A stretch of DNA of 33,384 nucleotides, taken from an uncultured Ruminococcus sp. GTDB taxonomy: Bacteria; Bacillota; Clostridia; Oscillospirales; Ruminococcaceae. The stretch lies in NCBI GenBank assembly GCA_947177205.1, contig CAMWTO010000008.1, forward strand, positions 1-33,384, in the 5' to 3' direction. A program made the position numbers and the translations under genes. Shown here piece after piece: positions 1-10,600 of the stretch. The notes beneath the pieces are model-generated. The model was given only the letters and a program-made list of their open reading frames with translations. It was not told where the DNA came from and made no database searches. How positions within the stretch are numbered: position 1 is the first letter of the stretch; each line of letters starts with the position of its first letter.

Positions 1-1
1 T

Positions 2-322
2 ATTTTAGGTGAAACAGATGTGGAGACGTTGGCTCACTATGTCACAGCAGAAGATTTATATCAGCAGACCGTTAAGGATATAAGAACTGCACAAAAATGC
101 AAGCCAAAGAGTGGACAATTGATGGAGATGTCAGAATGGGCGAAAATGATGGATAGGCTCGACAAACGGCAAGAGAGATATTTCAAACAGGCACATACAA
201 CTGCTGCAAGCTTAGGCTTGACAATTAGTAGCAGGTGTAAGCTTGTTGTTCCGACAGCTCCAGAAGCTCCAAAAGAAAATAAATTTACTCAAATCATGAA
301 AGTTGGTGATAGTGATGGTTGA
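2..322 (+). CDS. terS: Terminase small subunit, C-terminal part (start lies at 33203 across the circular junction)
   Basis: Frame is open from position 2 and contiguous with the window end. It sits directly upstream of the large terminase. The ORF-track GTG at 20 is internal. Confidence 0.85.
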   Translation: MLGETDVETLAHYVTAEDLYQQTVKDIRTAQKCKPKSGQLMEMSEWAKMMDRLDKRQERYFKQAHTTAASLGLTISSRCKLVVPTAPEAPKENKFTQIMKVGDSDG

Positions 323-2054
323 TCGTGTAACGGATTACGCTGAAAAAGTCTGTTCAGGGCAAGTTATTAGCGGAAAATTCCACAAACTGGCTTGTGAACG
401 TCATCTCAATGACTTGGAACGGCAGAACACAGAAGATTTTCCGTATTACTGGGATTGCGAATCGTCCGAACGAGTTTTGGAATATGCGGAAATTTTAACG
501 ATTGCTGAGGGTGATAAGCCTAAGCCATTACAGCTTATGGAGTATCAGGCGTTTGACATTGGTTGCACTTTCGGATGGAAAAAATCATCGAACGATAAAA
601 GGAGATTTCGTAGAAGATACAAGTCCATTTCAAGGCAACAGGGAAAATCCATGGAAAACGGTATTTTGGGAACGTATATAGCTGGCTTTTCAGGCTATCA
701 GCACGGAAAGCTTTTCGCAGCAGCACCAAAAAGAAAACAGTCCAAAATTGCTTGGGAAGAGATGATGAAGTTTATACAAGCAGACAGTGACCTTTCTCAA
801 TTTTTCAGGATTCAAGAATACAAGCATTTGATTACAGCGTTAAACACAAATTGTACAATCGAAGCAGTTAGCCGTGATTCTGGAGCTGATGACGGTTTTA
901 GACCTATTTTTTGCTCACTAGATGAAATACATCAAATGCGTGACAACAGCATCTATAAGGCTATGTATAACGGAACACGTTCGTTGCCAGAAACTTTGAT
1001 TTCCATGATTACAACCAGAGGAAAAAGACTAAATTCTTTCTGTTTTGAAATGGACAAGTATGCACGTGATATTCTGATGGGATTGCACACAGCAGATGAT
1101 TTTTTTGTGGATATTTACTGCTTAGATGATGATGACGACATCTGGGACGAAAAAAACTGGATTAAAGCTTGCCCTTACACTTGTGCCGACCCTGAGCGTT
1201 TAAAAATTCTTCGGCAAGACGCACAGACCGCAAAAGATATGGGCGGTTCTGACTTGGCTGATTTCTTGTGTAAATCTTTGAACTTGTGGGTAAAAAATGC
1301 TGATGACAATTTCATTAATCCTGAATCGTGGAAAGCATGTGGTTCTAAGCGGAATTTACAGGAAACTTCAAAACAATATAAAAAATGCTATGTTGGTATC
1401 GACTTATCCCAAAGTGGAGATTTGACAAGCATAGCGTTAGTTTTCCCTCTTGGAAACGGCTTGTATTACATTTACAGCCACAGTTTCATGCCACGTGGTA
1501 GATTAGATGAACATCAGGAGACAGATTTAGCACCTTATGCCCTGTGGGAGCAACAAAAATTGTTGACCGTAACAGGCGGTGCTATGGACTTCATGAACGA
1601 TTACGGTTTCATTATTAGGCATTTGTCAGAGCTGAAAGAAAAATTCAAGCTAGAATTTTTAGGAATCGGCATTGACCCACATAACGCAGGCGGTGTTATG
1701 GAAAATTTAGAAAATTTTGGGTGTCCTGTTGTGACTATCACACAAAGTGCGAGAAGCTTGAACGATGCAACTAGAAAAGTGCAGTTACTAGTAAAAGGAC
1801 ATAAATGTGAATATGACGAAAAGAATGAGCTGTTGACGTGGAGTATGGTGAATGCAGCTGTTGTAAATAATTCTTTCGGCGAAATTAAGGTTGACAAGAG
1901 ACGTAGGAACGGACACAAGGAAGAATGCAAACGTATTGACCCTGTTGATGCCGTGATTGATGCATTTGCATTAGAGGACATGAACAAGCCATCCGAAATT
2001 ACTAGTCTTGACGAAAACCTTGAAAAATTCCTGAAATTCATGAATTGGAAGTGA
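315..2054 (+). CDS. terL: Terminase large subunit
   Basis: ~580 aa. SRQQGKS Walker-A-like segment, SLDEIHQM Walker-B-like, nuclease-like GIDLSQSGDLTS and DPVDAVIDAFAL. Start 303 or 315 (MVDRVTDYAEKV). Confidence 0.9.
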   Translation: MVDRVTDYAEKVCSGQVISGKFHKLACERHLNDLERQNTEDFPYYWDCESSERVLEYAEILTIAEGDKPKPLQLMEYQAFDIGCTFGWKKSSNDKRRFRRRYKSISRQQGKSMENGILGTYIAGFSGYQHGKLFAAAPKRKQSKIAWEEMMKFIQADSDLSQFFRIQEYKHLITALNTNCTIEAVSRDSGADDGFRPIFCSLDEIHQMRDNSIYKAMYNGTRSLPETLISMITTRGKRLNSFCFEMDKYARDILMGLHTADDFFVDIYCLDDDDDIWDEKNWIKACPYTCADPERLKILRQDAQTAKDMGGSDLADFLCKSLNLWVKNADDNFINPESWKACGSKRNLQETSKQYKKCYVGIDLSQSGDLTSIALVFPLGNGLYYIYSHSFMPRGRLDEHQETDLAPYALWEQQKLLTVTGGAMDFMNDYGFIIRHLSELKEKFKLEFLGIGIDPHNAGGVMENLENFGCPVVTITQSARSLNDATRKVQLLVKGHKCEYDEKNELLTWSMVNAAVVNNSFGEIKVDKRRRNGHKEECKRIDPVDAVIDAFALEDMNKPSEITSLDENLEKFLKFMNWK

Positions 2055-2058
2055 TAAT

Positions 2059-3306
2059 ATTTTTGAGAAAATATTTAATAAATTCAAGCAAGGAATCTCA
2101 AAAAAATCTGCATTTCAAAGTAAAACACTCTCACTAAATCAACTAATTGATGCTTTGGGCTTGCAAGACGTAGACAGAAGTGCGTTGAGTGAAGCAACAT
2201 ATTTCGCTTGTTTAAAAGTTTTATCAGAAAGTATCGGAAAATTGCCACTAAAAATCCAACAACAGACTGAAAATAAGGGCATTAGAATTGCAAGAGAGCA
2301 TTTATATTACAGAATGCTGAATGTCCGACCAAACAAGTACACGACAGCAACGGCGTTCTGGAGTACAATGGAGCTGTTCCGCAATCATTTTGGCAATGCC
2401 TATGCTTGGATTGATACCAGAGAGTTGACAGTTCCGCAACTATGGTTAATGCGACCGCAAGACGTGCATATTTGGTATGATAATGCCTGTATACTAGCTG
2501 ACGTGCCTGATGTTTATTATCAGTATAGCACACCAAAAGGTTTACTTGTACTCGGTTCTGAAGAAGTGTTACACGTTCGTTCCCACAACACAATTGACGG
2601 AATTGTGGGAATCAGCGTGCAGGAACAGCTTGCCGGGACAATCCAAAGTAATATCAAAGCACAAAAAATGCTGTCTAAACTTTACGATTCAGGCATGACG
2701 GCAAAGGCAGTTTTGAACTATACAGGTGGTCTCAACGACCAAAATGTCGATACACTGGTTAAAGGCTTTCACGAACATGTAAGCGGAGAAGATTATGGAA
2801 TTATCCCTGTTCCAACAGGTTTCAGTTTACAGCCGTTGAACATGAAACTTGCAGATAGTCAATTTTTAGAGATTAAGCAGTACAGTGCCTTGCAGATAGC
2901 AGCGGCTTTCGGTGTGAAACCATATCAGATAGGCGATTACACAAAATCCAGCTATGCCAGTGCAGAATCACAGCAACTGGCTTTCTTGACAGACACACTA
3001 TTATATATCATCAAGCAGTATGAAGAAGAAATTGCCTACAAGTTGCTGACCGACAAGGAAATGGCGGACGGCTATCATGTGAAATTCAATACCAAGGCAA
3101 TTCTGCGAACCGACCACAAGACCCAGGTGGAAACGCTAACAACCGGTATCGGAAACTTTCTTTATACGCCAAACGAGGCAAGAGAACAGATTGACTTGCC
3201 ATCCATTGACGGCGGTGACACGCTGATCGGCAACGGCAATGCGATTCCGATTCAAATTGTTGGACAGCAATATGTAGATCATGCGGAAACAGGAGGGAAT
3301 CCATGA
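2059..3306 (+). CDS. HK97-type portal protein (track start 2155; true N-terminus probably upstream)
   Basis: Portal pattern (LPLKIQQ...RPNKYTTATAFWSTMELFRNHFGNAYAWI...GVKPYQIGDYTKSSYAS). Coding-like sequence IFEKIFNKFKQGISKKS precedes the track start in the same frame, without ATG/GTG/TTG. Confidence 0.85.
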   Translation: MFEKIFNKFKQGISKKSAFQSKTLSLNQLIDALGLQDVDRSALSEATYFACLKVLSESIGKLPLKIQQQTENKGIRIAREHLYYRMLNVRPNKYTTATAFWSTMELFRNHFGNAYAWIDTRELTVPQLWLMRPQDVHIWYDNACILADVPDVYYQYSTPKGLLVLGSEEVLHVRSHNTIDGIVGISVQEQLAGTIQSNIKAQKMLSKLYDSGMTAKAVLNYTGGLNDQNVDTLVKGFHEHVSGEDYGIIPVPTGFSLQPLNMKLADSQFLEIKQYSALQIAAAFGVKPYQIGDYTKSSYASAESQQLAFLTDTLLYIIKQYEEEIAYKLLTDKEMADGYHVKFNTKAILRTDHKTQVETLTTGIGNFLYTPNEAREQIDLPSIDGGDTLIGNGNAIPIQIVGQQYVDHAETGGNP

Positions 3307-3962
3307 AAATTCAAAAAAATACGGCAATCAGTGAGAGTGAAATTTCAGAATCCGAGCTTGCCGTCATCAATACAATGGCAATGACGGAGCTGAAAGCAGA
3401 GGATATTTTCACATTTAAGGCAATTCTGTGTGATAATCAGGTAGACAGGGACTTTGAAGCATTTTCAGAAACAGCCCTGCATCAGCTTGCCAATTTATTT
3501 GTCGGCAAGCCCGTGATTAAAGATCATCAGCCGTCATCTGACAATCAGATTGCACGGATTTACCGGACGGAAGTCACTCAGGGGCGGTTAATTGCCTACT
3601 GCTACATGATGAGAACCGCCAGGAATGCAGACTTGATTAAAGAAATCCAGGGTGGTATCAAGAAAGAGGGAAGCGTAGGTTGTGCGATTAATGCGAGAAA
3701 ATGTAGTATTTGTAGAGCTGATCTGACAAAAAGTCATTGCAGACATATTCCAGGTAAGACCTATAGAGGACAATTATGTTACTCGGTGCTGTCTGATGCA
3801 CAGGATGCCTATGAATTTTCCCTGGTAGCTGTTCCGGCACAGCGAAATGCAGGCATTAGTAAAAATTTTGATACAGAACAGCAAAAAGCAGATGAGATCC
3901 GGATTCGTTCCAGAATTGCCGGGTTGTATGTAAAAATAGGAGGTAATTCAAATGATGACTAA
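3303..3962 (+). CDS. HK97-type prohead protease
   Basis: Position between portal and capsid. Segments VDRDFEAFSE, GKPVIKDHQPS, and EFSLVAVPAQRNAGI typical of U35/HK97 proteases. Confidence 0.75.
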   Translation: MKIQKNTAISESEISESELAVINTMAMTELKAEDIFTFKAILCDNQVDRDFEAFSETALHQLANLFVGKPVIKDHQPSSDNQIARIYRTEVTQGRLIAYCYMMRTARNADLIKEIQGGIKKEGSVGCAINARKCSICRADLTKSHCRHIPGKTYRGQLCYSVLSDAQDAYEFSLVAVPAQRNAGISKNFDTEQQKADEIRIRSRIAGLYVKIGGNSNDD

Positions 3963-5073
3963 GAAAATGCGTGAGTTGCAGACCGAAATCCTGAAAAAGA
4001 CGAACGCTGCACAAGCTTTGATGGAAGAAGAAGTCAAAGATGTAACAAAGGCGACCTCTTTGCTGGACGAAGCGGATGAACTCAAGAGAGAATTTGATAC
4101 GCTTGCCAGGATTGAAAATGCCGAAAAAGCAAGTGTTCCGAATGAGATTGCCAAAAAAACAGATAGTTCAGGTTTTGCCCTGATTTCTAAAATGCTTTCT
4201 GGTAAGCACTTGGATCAGACAGAAAAAGCCGCATTAATCACCGGAACGGATGCCGCAAATGGCGAAAATTTCTTAATTCCGGAAGATGTCCGGCTGGAAA
4301 TCAACGAACTCAGACAGTCGTACATTTCCGCCAAAGACATTGTGACGATTGTGCCGACGTTTGGCTTGACCGGTTCGGAGAACTACGAAGCAAACGCTCC
4401 GGCAGGACTGATTGCATTTGACGACGGCGAAGATGTTCCAGATGCTGCTCTTCCGAAATTCATCAAGAAGAATTTTGCAATTAAATGGTATGGCAGTCTG
4501 ATTCCAATTTCTAACATCCTGGTTGGTGCGGAAAAAGCCGGACTGATGAGCTATTTGAACAACTGGTTTGTCAAAAATGCAATTATTACAGAAAATTCCG
4601 CTATTTTTGACGCACTAAAAAGTGGCTACAATGCAGGAACACCTAAGGCGGTTGCCGGATGGCAAGCCCTGAAAAGCTCCATCAATAAGGATTTAGACCC
4701 GTCCTGCCTGATTAATGGCATGATTATTACGAATCAGAGCGGATTTGACTGCCTGGATAGTGCGACGGATGCCGATGGCAGACCAATTTTGCAGCCGAAT
4801 CCGGCAAGTGCAACAGAATTGTTATTCCAGGGATTGCCGATTAAAGTATTTCCGGATACACAGCTTGCTAATATTGATGCAACGCATTTCCCGATTTTCT
4901 ACGGTGACACCAAGGCAGGTTGTAAGTTCATTGAATACCAGTCTTTGCAGTTTGCATACTCGGAGCATTTCGGTTTTGGCAAGAACCAGAACTACATGCG
5001 TGTGATTGAGGGATTTGACATCATGAACGCTGACACGTCTGCCTACATCTATGGCAGTCTGAGTGCAGATTAA
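3952..5073 (+). CDS. HK97-fold major capsid protein with N-terminal coiled-coil scaffold domain
   Basis: N-terminal coiled coil, then FLIPEDVRLEINELRQSYISAKDIVTIVPT...FGKNQNYMRVIEGFD. Position downstream of protease. Confidence 0.85.
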   Translation: MMTKKMRELQTEILKKTNAAQALMEEEVKDVTKATSLLDEADELKREFDTLARIENAEKASVPNEIAKKTDSSGFALISKMLSGKHLDQTEKAALITGTDAANGENFLIPEDVRLEINELRQSYISAKDIVTIVPTFGLTGSENYEANAPAGLIAFDDGEDVPDAALPKFIKKNFAIKWYGSLIPISNILVGAEKAGLMSYLNNWFVKNAIITENSAIFDALKSGYNAGTPKAVAGWQALKSSINKDLDPSCLINGMIITNQSGFDCLDSATDADGRPILQPNPASATELLFQGLPIKVFPDTQLANIDATHFPIFYGDTKAGCKFIEYQSLQFAYSEHFGFGKNQNYMRVIEGFDIMNADTSAYIYGSLSAD

Positions 5074-5381
5074 TGCCGACGTTTGAAGAGGCGTTGGATT
5101 ACCTGGGGATTGATTATGCGGATGATATTGTTAGCCGGAATGTGCAGAGGGCATTGGATGCCGCTGTTGGAGTCGTTAAAGGGACTGTCGGGGATGATAT
5201 TTTTGAATATTTCCCGAATAGTCCCAAGCTCCGGGAGCTGATCTTACTACACATGGCAGATCTGTACGACGAACGAAATACTATCACACTAAAAGCAAAT
5301 GCCGTCAATCGTAGGATTATAGATTCTATGGAGTGGCAATTGAAACTGGAGCTGAAACGGCAAAAGGAGGATTCTGCTTGA
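5073..5381 (+). CDS. Head-tail connector (gp6-like)
   Basis: ~100 aa, EALDYLGIDYADDIV...LRELILLHMADLYDERN; position after capsid. Confidence 0.7.
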   Translation: MPTFEEALDYLGIDYADDIVSRNVQRALDAAVGVVKGTVGDDIFEYFPNSPKLRELILLHMADLYDERNTITLKANAVNRRIIDSMEWQLKLELKRQKEDSA

Positions 5382-5683
5382 CATATGATAAACCTGTTGT
5401 AATTCAGAAGCAAAATCAGACCACAGAAGAATGGAAAACGGTTCTGTGTCTTCATGCTAGGGTAAACAAAACAGGCGGATCACAGACGTTCGCCGCTGAT
5501 GCAGAACAATTCCACGCCCGGCTAAATTTCGATCTCCGGTATTGCAGGGCATTAGAAAAAATCAGGTATCAGCCACAAATTTACCGGCTGTTGTACAGAA
5601 ATCATCATTTCCAAGTCATAGATTATGACGACTACCAGGAACAGCATAAAACTGTTAGAATTGTAGGGGTGTTGTATGAGTAA
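5378..5683 (+). CDS. Head closure / head-tail adaptor protein
   Basis: TTG at 5378 preceded by AAAGGAGG and overlapping the previous stop is a better start than 5333. Position and size fit a head-tail adaptor. Confidence 0.6.
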   Translation: MTYDKPVVIQKQNQTTEEWKTVLCLHARVNKTGGSQTFAADAEQFHARLNFDLRYCRALEKIRYQPQIYRLLYRNHHFQVIDYDDYQEQHKTVRIVGVLYE

Positions 5684-6077
5684 TGTTGTAATTGATCCGG
5701 ATCAGCTTAGCAGTGCGATTGCTGAACAATTAGGGTTATACCACAAAAACATTGAACAGAAAATCAATAAGTGCGGTGCAGAATCCATGAAAGATCTGGT
5801 ACGTATTACGCAGGAAACAGCACCATTCAATGCAAAGCATCATGGACGGCACTACGTTAGTTGCATTGCAAGCCGGAAAGAAAACAGCAGACTAGGAATT
5901 GCAACCTATACATGGTATGTAAAAGCCCCATGCCACCGTCTGACGCATTTGCTTGTGCATGGTCATGCACTTAAGGACGGCAACAGAACGAAAAAAGACC
6001 CATTCTTGAAAAACGCCTGCGATAAAGTCATGCCAGAGTATGAGAAGAAAATCATTGAGGCGGTGCAGGACGGATGA
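5676..6077 (+). CDS. HK97 gp10-like tail component
   Basis: ~133 aa, position, APFNAKHHGRHYVSCIASRKENSRLG...HRLTHLLVHGH...KNACDKVMPEYEKKI. Confidence 0.7.
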   Translation: MSNVVIDPDQLSSAIAEQLGLYHKNIEQKINKCGAESMKDLVRITQETAPFNAKHHGRHYVSCIASRKENSRLGIATYTWYVKAPCHRLTHLLVHGHALKDGNRTKKDPFLKNACDKVMPEYEKKIIEAVQDG

Positions 6078-6400
6078 TAACCGAAATTCTGAAAAATACA
6101 GGCATTCCATTCCGGCGAACCCGGTTTTTAAAACCGCCGCCCGGAACATATGCCGTTTATGATGATGATATTGAAACGTCTGGCGGCGATCACCTGGTAG
6201 CTATCTATCATCATCAAATCACGATAGAATTGTATGAATCCGGGCTTGACGACGCAGCAGAAGAAAAAATCCAGACTATTCTTGCTGAAAAAGGTCTGCA
6301 ATTCGAGAAACAAGACCGGCTATGGCTACCCGATGAACAGCGTTATCAGGTCATTTATGAATTTAATTATTACAAAAAAAGGAGATTTTATCATGCCTGA
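6074..6400 (+). CDS. Tail completion / minor tail protein
   Basis: ATGA overlap with previous gene; ~108 aa; position before tail tube. Confidence 0.6.
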   Translation: MITEILKNTGIPFRRTRFLKPPPGTYAVYDDDIETSGGDHLVAIYHHQITIELYESGLDDAAEEKIQTILAEKGLQFEKQDRLWLPDEQRYQVIYEFNYYKKRRFYHA

Positions 6401-7007
6401 AATTAAAAGTACAGCAAAAAGAAGCAACAGAGTAATTACGTTGGGAAGTGGACACATCTATGTGAATCCGTACAGCGGAAAAATTCCGAATACCTACTCT
6501 GAAATTGCCGCATTCTGTGCGGAAGAACGCAGATTAGGCTACATCAAGGGCGGTGCATCCCTGGAATACAGCCAGGAGACATACGAAGAAAAAGATGACT
6601 TCGGCATTGTCCGTAAGATCATCACGACATCTGAAACGGCTGTCATGAAATTTGGCTTAATCACTTGGAACGGCGAAACACTGAAAACATTAATTGACCG
6701 CTGTAAGACAACTGAAATGCCCAAATCCGGAAACGATGCGGACAGTTCAAACGTCCGTGTGACAAAAATCGGTGGTGGCGGAAATGCACAGGGCGGTTAC
6801 TACCTGGCAGTTTTCCACCATGTTGACAAGATTGATGGTGATGTGTATGTTGCTATCGTCGGCAGAAACACCGCTGGGGCAACTCTCAGCTTCACAATGG
6901 ATGCCGGAACGCTGATCGAACCGGAATTTACGGCAATCCCAAGCGACGAGGATGGGACGTTGATCTTGATGTTTGAAGAGATCAAGGATGCTGATGAAGC
7001 AAATTAA
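6393..7007 (+). CDS. Major tail tube protein
   Basis: ATG at 6393 preceded by AAAAGGAG is preferred over track start 6234. Position and sequence (GSGHIYVNPYSGKIPNTYSEIAAFCAEERRLGYIKGGASLEYSQE). Confidence 0.75.
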   Translation: MPEIKSTAKRSNRVITLGSGHIYVNPYSGKIPNTYSEIAAFCAEERRLGYIKGGASLEYSQETYEEKDDFGIVRKIITTSETAVMKFGLITWNGETLKTLIDRCKTTEMPKSGNDADSSNVRVTKIGGGGNAQGGYYLAVFHHVDKIDGDVYVAIVGRNTAGATLSFTMDAGTLIEPEFTAIPSDEDGTLILMFEEIKDADEAN

Positions 7008-7026
7008 ATCCTTGGAGGTGTAAATT

Positions 7027-7362
7027 ATGGCTAAATTCGATTTTAATGCGATTTCACAACCGGTACTGGAGATCACCATGCCGGACAAGGAACACTCACG
7101 GCTTCGTTTGACAACTCCCTCGACTTCTCTTGTCGAAAGATTTGGAGCTGCCTCAGAAGAACTTGACGAAATTTTTGCTAAAAAAGATTCGTCTACGATT
7201 CAGCAAGTCTATCGGTTGATTGCCGAAATTTTGAGCTGTAACCTGGAATTTCGGAAATTTACAGCGGAAGAACTGAAAGAATATCTAAGTTACGATCATA
7301 TTGTTGCTTTTGTTCTGGCATATATGCAATTTCTTGCCGATACCAAATCGGCAAAAAACTAA
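7027..7362 (+). CDS. Tail assembly chaperone (gpG-like), zero frame
   Basis: 111 aa between tail tube and tape measure, ending ...DTKSAKN* at an A_AAA_AAC heptamer. Confidence 0.75.
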   Translation: MAKFDFNAISQPVLEITMPDKEHSRLRLTTPSTSLVERFGAASEELDEIFAKKDSSTIQQVYRLIAEILSCNLEFRKFTAEELKEYLSYDHIVAFVLAYMQFLADTKSAKN

Positions 7363-7643
7363 CAATTCCGTACTATCCATATAGCCAGAATAGTACGGAA
7401 CACAGCTATCAATACGAAATTTCTACATTCTGGAAACAGCTTGTCGCAGAGTACACCGGACTAAATTTTTTGCAGATCGGGGATCTGAATTTTTTGCAAT
7501 ACCTGGCGTGGCGGCGTGATGCGTTTATCCGTCGCCTGGAACAGTCCGAACAGGGCAGAGAATATCTGGACAACGCATGGCGGATGGAACAAACTAAACC
7601 CGACAGAAAGGCACTCCGGGAGAAACTAACAAAGGGGCAGTGA
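7359..7643 (+). CDS. Tail assembly chaperone frameshift extension (GT-like, -1 frame)
   Basis: -1 frame open without ATG from 7359 to 7643: LTIPYYPYSQNSTEHSYQYEISTFWKQLVAEYTGLNFLQIGDLNFLQYLAWRRDAFIRRLEQSEQGREYLDNAWRMEQTKPDRKALREKLTKGQ*. Confidence 0.75.
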   Translation, partial: LTIPYYPYSQNSTEHSYQYEISTFWKQLVAEYTGLNFLQIGDLNFLQYLAWRRDAFIRRLEQSEQGREYLDNAWRMEQTKPDRKALREKLTKGQ

Positions 7644-7646
7644 CAC

Positions 7647-10600
7647 ATGGCAAGTCAGACCATCAAAGGCTTGACGGTACAAATCGGCGGAGATACGACA
7701 AAATTTAGTGCTGCGATCAAACATGCAGAAGACGAATCAAAAAAACTGAGCAGAGAACTGACTGACGTCAATAAACTGCTGAAAGCCGACCCTGGAAATA
7801 TCAACCTACTAGCACAGAAACAGCAGATTTTGACAGAGAAAGTCGCTGCCACCAAGGAAAAATTAGACACTCTGAAACAGGCAGAAGCCCAAGTACAGGC
7901 ACAATTTGAAAAAGGTGACATCACTGCCGAGCAATATCGGGCATTTCAGCGTGAAATTGCTTTTACCACGAATGAAATGCAAGGCTATGAGAAACAAATT
8001 GCAACAACAACACAAAAACTCACAGAAGCTAAAGCCAAAACTGATGAGGAAGTATCTTCTTTAGAGATACTTCGGGCAAAAATTTCTTTGCAAGAAAAAG
8101 AACTTTCAGGACTGAGAGAACAATACAAAAGCACTGTTATCGCAGAGGGCGAAAATTCCGAAAAAGCAAAGGAATTAAAATCACAATACGAAGCCTTAAA
8201 TGACAAGCTTACTGAAAGTAAGCAGAAAATGAACGAAGCTGAAACAGCAGCATCTTCTTTAGGAAAAGCAGAAACAGAAGTAGCCACACCACTGGAATCT
8301 TTAAAAAATACGATTTCTGAACAAGAAAAAGAACTTTCAGAATTAAAAGACCAATACAAGAGTGCTGTGCTTGCAGAGGGTGAAAATTCTGAAAAAGCAA
8401 AAGAGTTAAAAGCAGAGTATGATGCCTTGAACAGCAAGCTTGGCGAAAGTAAGCAGAAACTGAATGAAGCGGAAACTGCTGCCGCTTCACTCAGTCAGGC
8501 AGAAGAAGCAGCTCTTTCTCCTATGGATTCTCTGAAAAAGACAATTTCGGAACAGGAGAAAGAACTTTCTGCCCTGAAAGATGAATACAAGAATGTTGTC
8601 ATGGAGCAAGGGAAAGACTCTGATGCCGCCAGACAGCTTGAAAGTCAGTTTGATTCACTGAATCAGGAACTACAAGAAAATCAACAGAAGCTAAATGAGA
8701 TAGAGCAGGAAGCAAATCAACTCGGCAAGGCGGAAGAAAAAGCCTTGACTCCACTGGAATCCCTGAAAAAATCTATTGCCGATCAGGAAAAAGAGCTTGA
8801 CCAGTTGAACACGGAATACAAAAACGCCGTTGTGCAGTATGGCAAGAACTCGGACGAAGCAAAAGAATTAGCAACAAAAATAAAAAACTTGTCCGAGGAA
8901 CACCAGAACGAAAAAGCCAAATTGCAGGAAGCGGAAAAAGCCACTCAAAGTATCACAGCGACCGAAAAAACGCTGACAGAGCAATATGAAGATCAAAAAT
9001 CAGAGCTTAGTACATTAAAACAGCAATATATCAATGTTGCTGCACAATATGGTGAAAATTCCAAAGAAGCCAAAGCACTTGCCAAACAGATTGATTCTTT
9101 GTCTGGTGAACTTGCCGAAGAAGAAAAGAAAATCAAGCAAGCTGAGAGTTCCGCAGACAAGTTTGATAAAACTTTGTCTGATACTTCCAAAGATGCTGAC
9201 AAAGCGTCTGATAATGTTAAGGATTTAGGCAATTCTGCAAAAGATGCTGAAAGCAGTTTTAGCACCGCTGCCGTAGCTGTCGGCGAATTTATGGGCAATC
9301 TAGCTATCGAGCTATTACAGAGAGCAACAGAGCTGATCAAAAATTTTGCATCCGGGACAGTTGAAACAGGCGAGACATTTGAAGCTTCTATGTCCAAAGT
9401 GAAAGCGATTTCCGGAGCGACTACTTCTGAGCTTGCCGATCTGGACGCTGTCGCACGTCAATACGGACGTGATACACAGTTCAGTGCATCAGAGTGTGCA
9501 GATGCTTTGACCTACATGGCACTCGCCGGATGGAAAGTTGATGATATGATCAAGGCACTCCCCGGCGTGCTGAATCTGGCTGCCGCCTCTGAGATGGACT
9601 TGGCAAAGGCGTCCGATGTTGTCACAGACTATATGACAGCATTCGGTTGGGAAGCCAACAGAGCCGGAGAATTTGCTGACAAAATGGCTTTTGCTATGGC
9701 AAATTCCAACACTGACACAGAAATGTTAGGCGAAGCGTACAAGAACTGTGCCTCAACAGCAGACTCCCTACATTATAGTATGGAAGAAGTAACCGCCGCT
9801 ATCATGACAATGGCAAACGCTGGTGTCAAAGGCGGTGAATCTGGCACGGCACTCAATGCTGTCATGACTCGACTTGCAACAGACACTAAGGGCTGTGCTT
9901 CTGCATTAGCCGAATATGGTGTAAATATCTATGATGAAGAAGGGAATATGCAAAGCCTGTCCAGTATCCTGACTGGCATTTCAGATGTATGGAGCGATCT
10001 GACAGACGAACAGCAGGCAAATCTTGCGAAAATCATTGCCGGACAACAGCAATACTCCAGTTTCCAGACCATCATGAAAGGCTTGTCTGATACTGCCAAA
10101 GAATCCGGAAAATCATTTGAAGATTATACAGAAGCACTTCTGAATTGTGATGGTGCGGCTGACACTATGGCAAAAACCATGACGGATAATCTGCAAGGCG
10201 ATCTCAAAAAGATGGAATCTGCTTACCAGGATCTACAGCTTTCTATCTACGATGGTGTCAACAAGCCGTTGAGAGACGTTGTGCAAACCATCACAGATAA
10301 TGTTCTTCCGGCGTTCAGCAATCTCATCAAGGGTGCTGATGGAGCAGAGAAAGAAGTCAGCGAAGCAATTGGGAAACTAGCTTCTGTCGTTCTGAAAAAA
10401 ATCAAAGATTTATTGCCAAAAATTCTGCCAACGCTATCTAAAATCATACAACAGCTTGTTTTTAAATCAATCAGCAATATCAAGAATTTGGGATATATGC
10501 TTGCCAACAGCATCCAAGCACTGACAAAAGATATCATTCCTGCTTTTTCCAGAAACTTCCCGAAATTGATTGCAAGAATTTCCAGTCTTGTCAAGAAAAA

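Noticed and set aside
7985-9397. Antisense ORFs (e.g. 7985-8437, 8993-9397) within the tape measure repeats
   Set aside because: Low-complexity complements of coiled-coil repeats, not credible genes.
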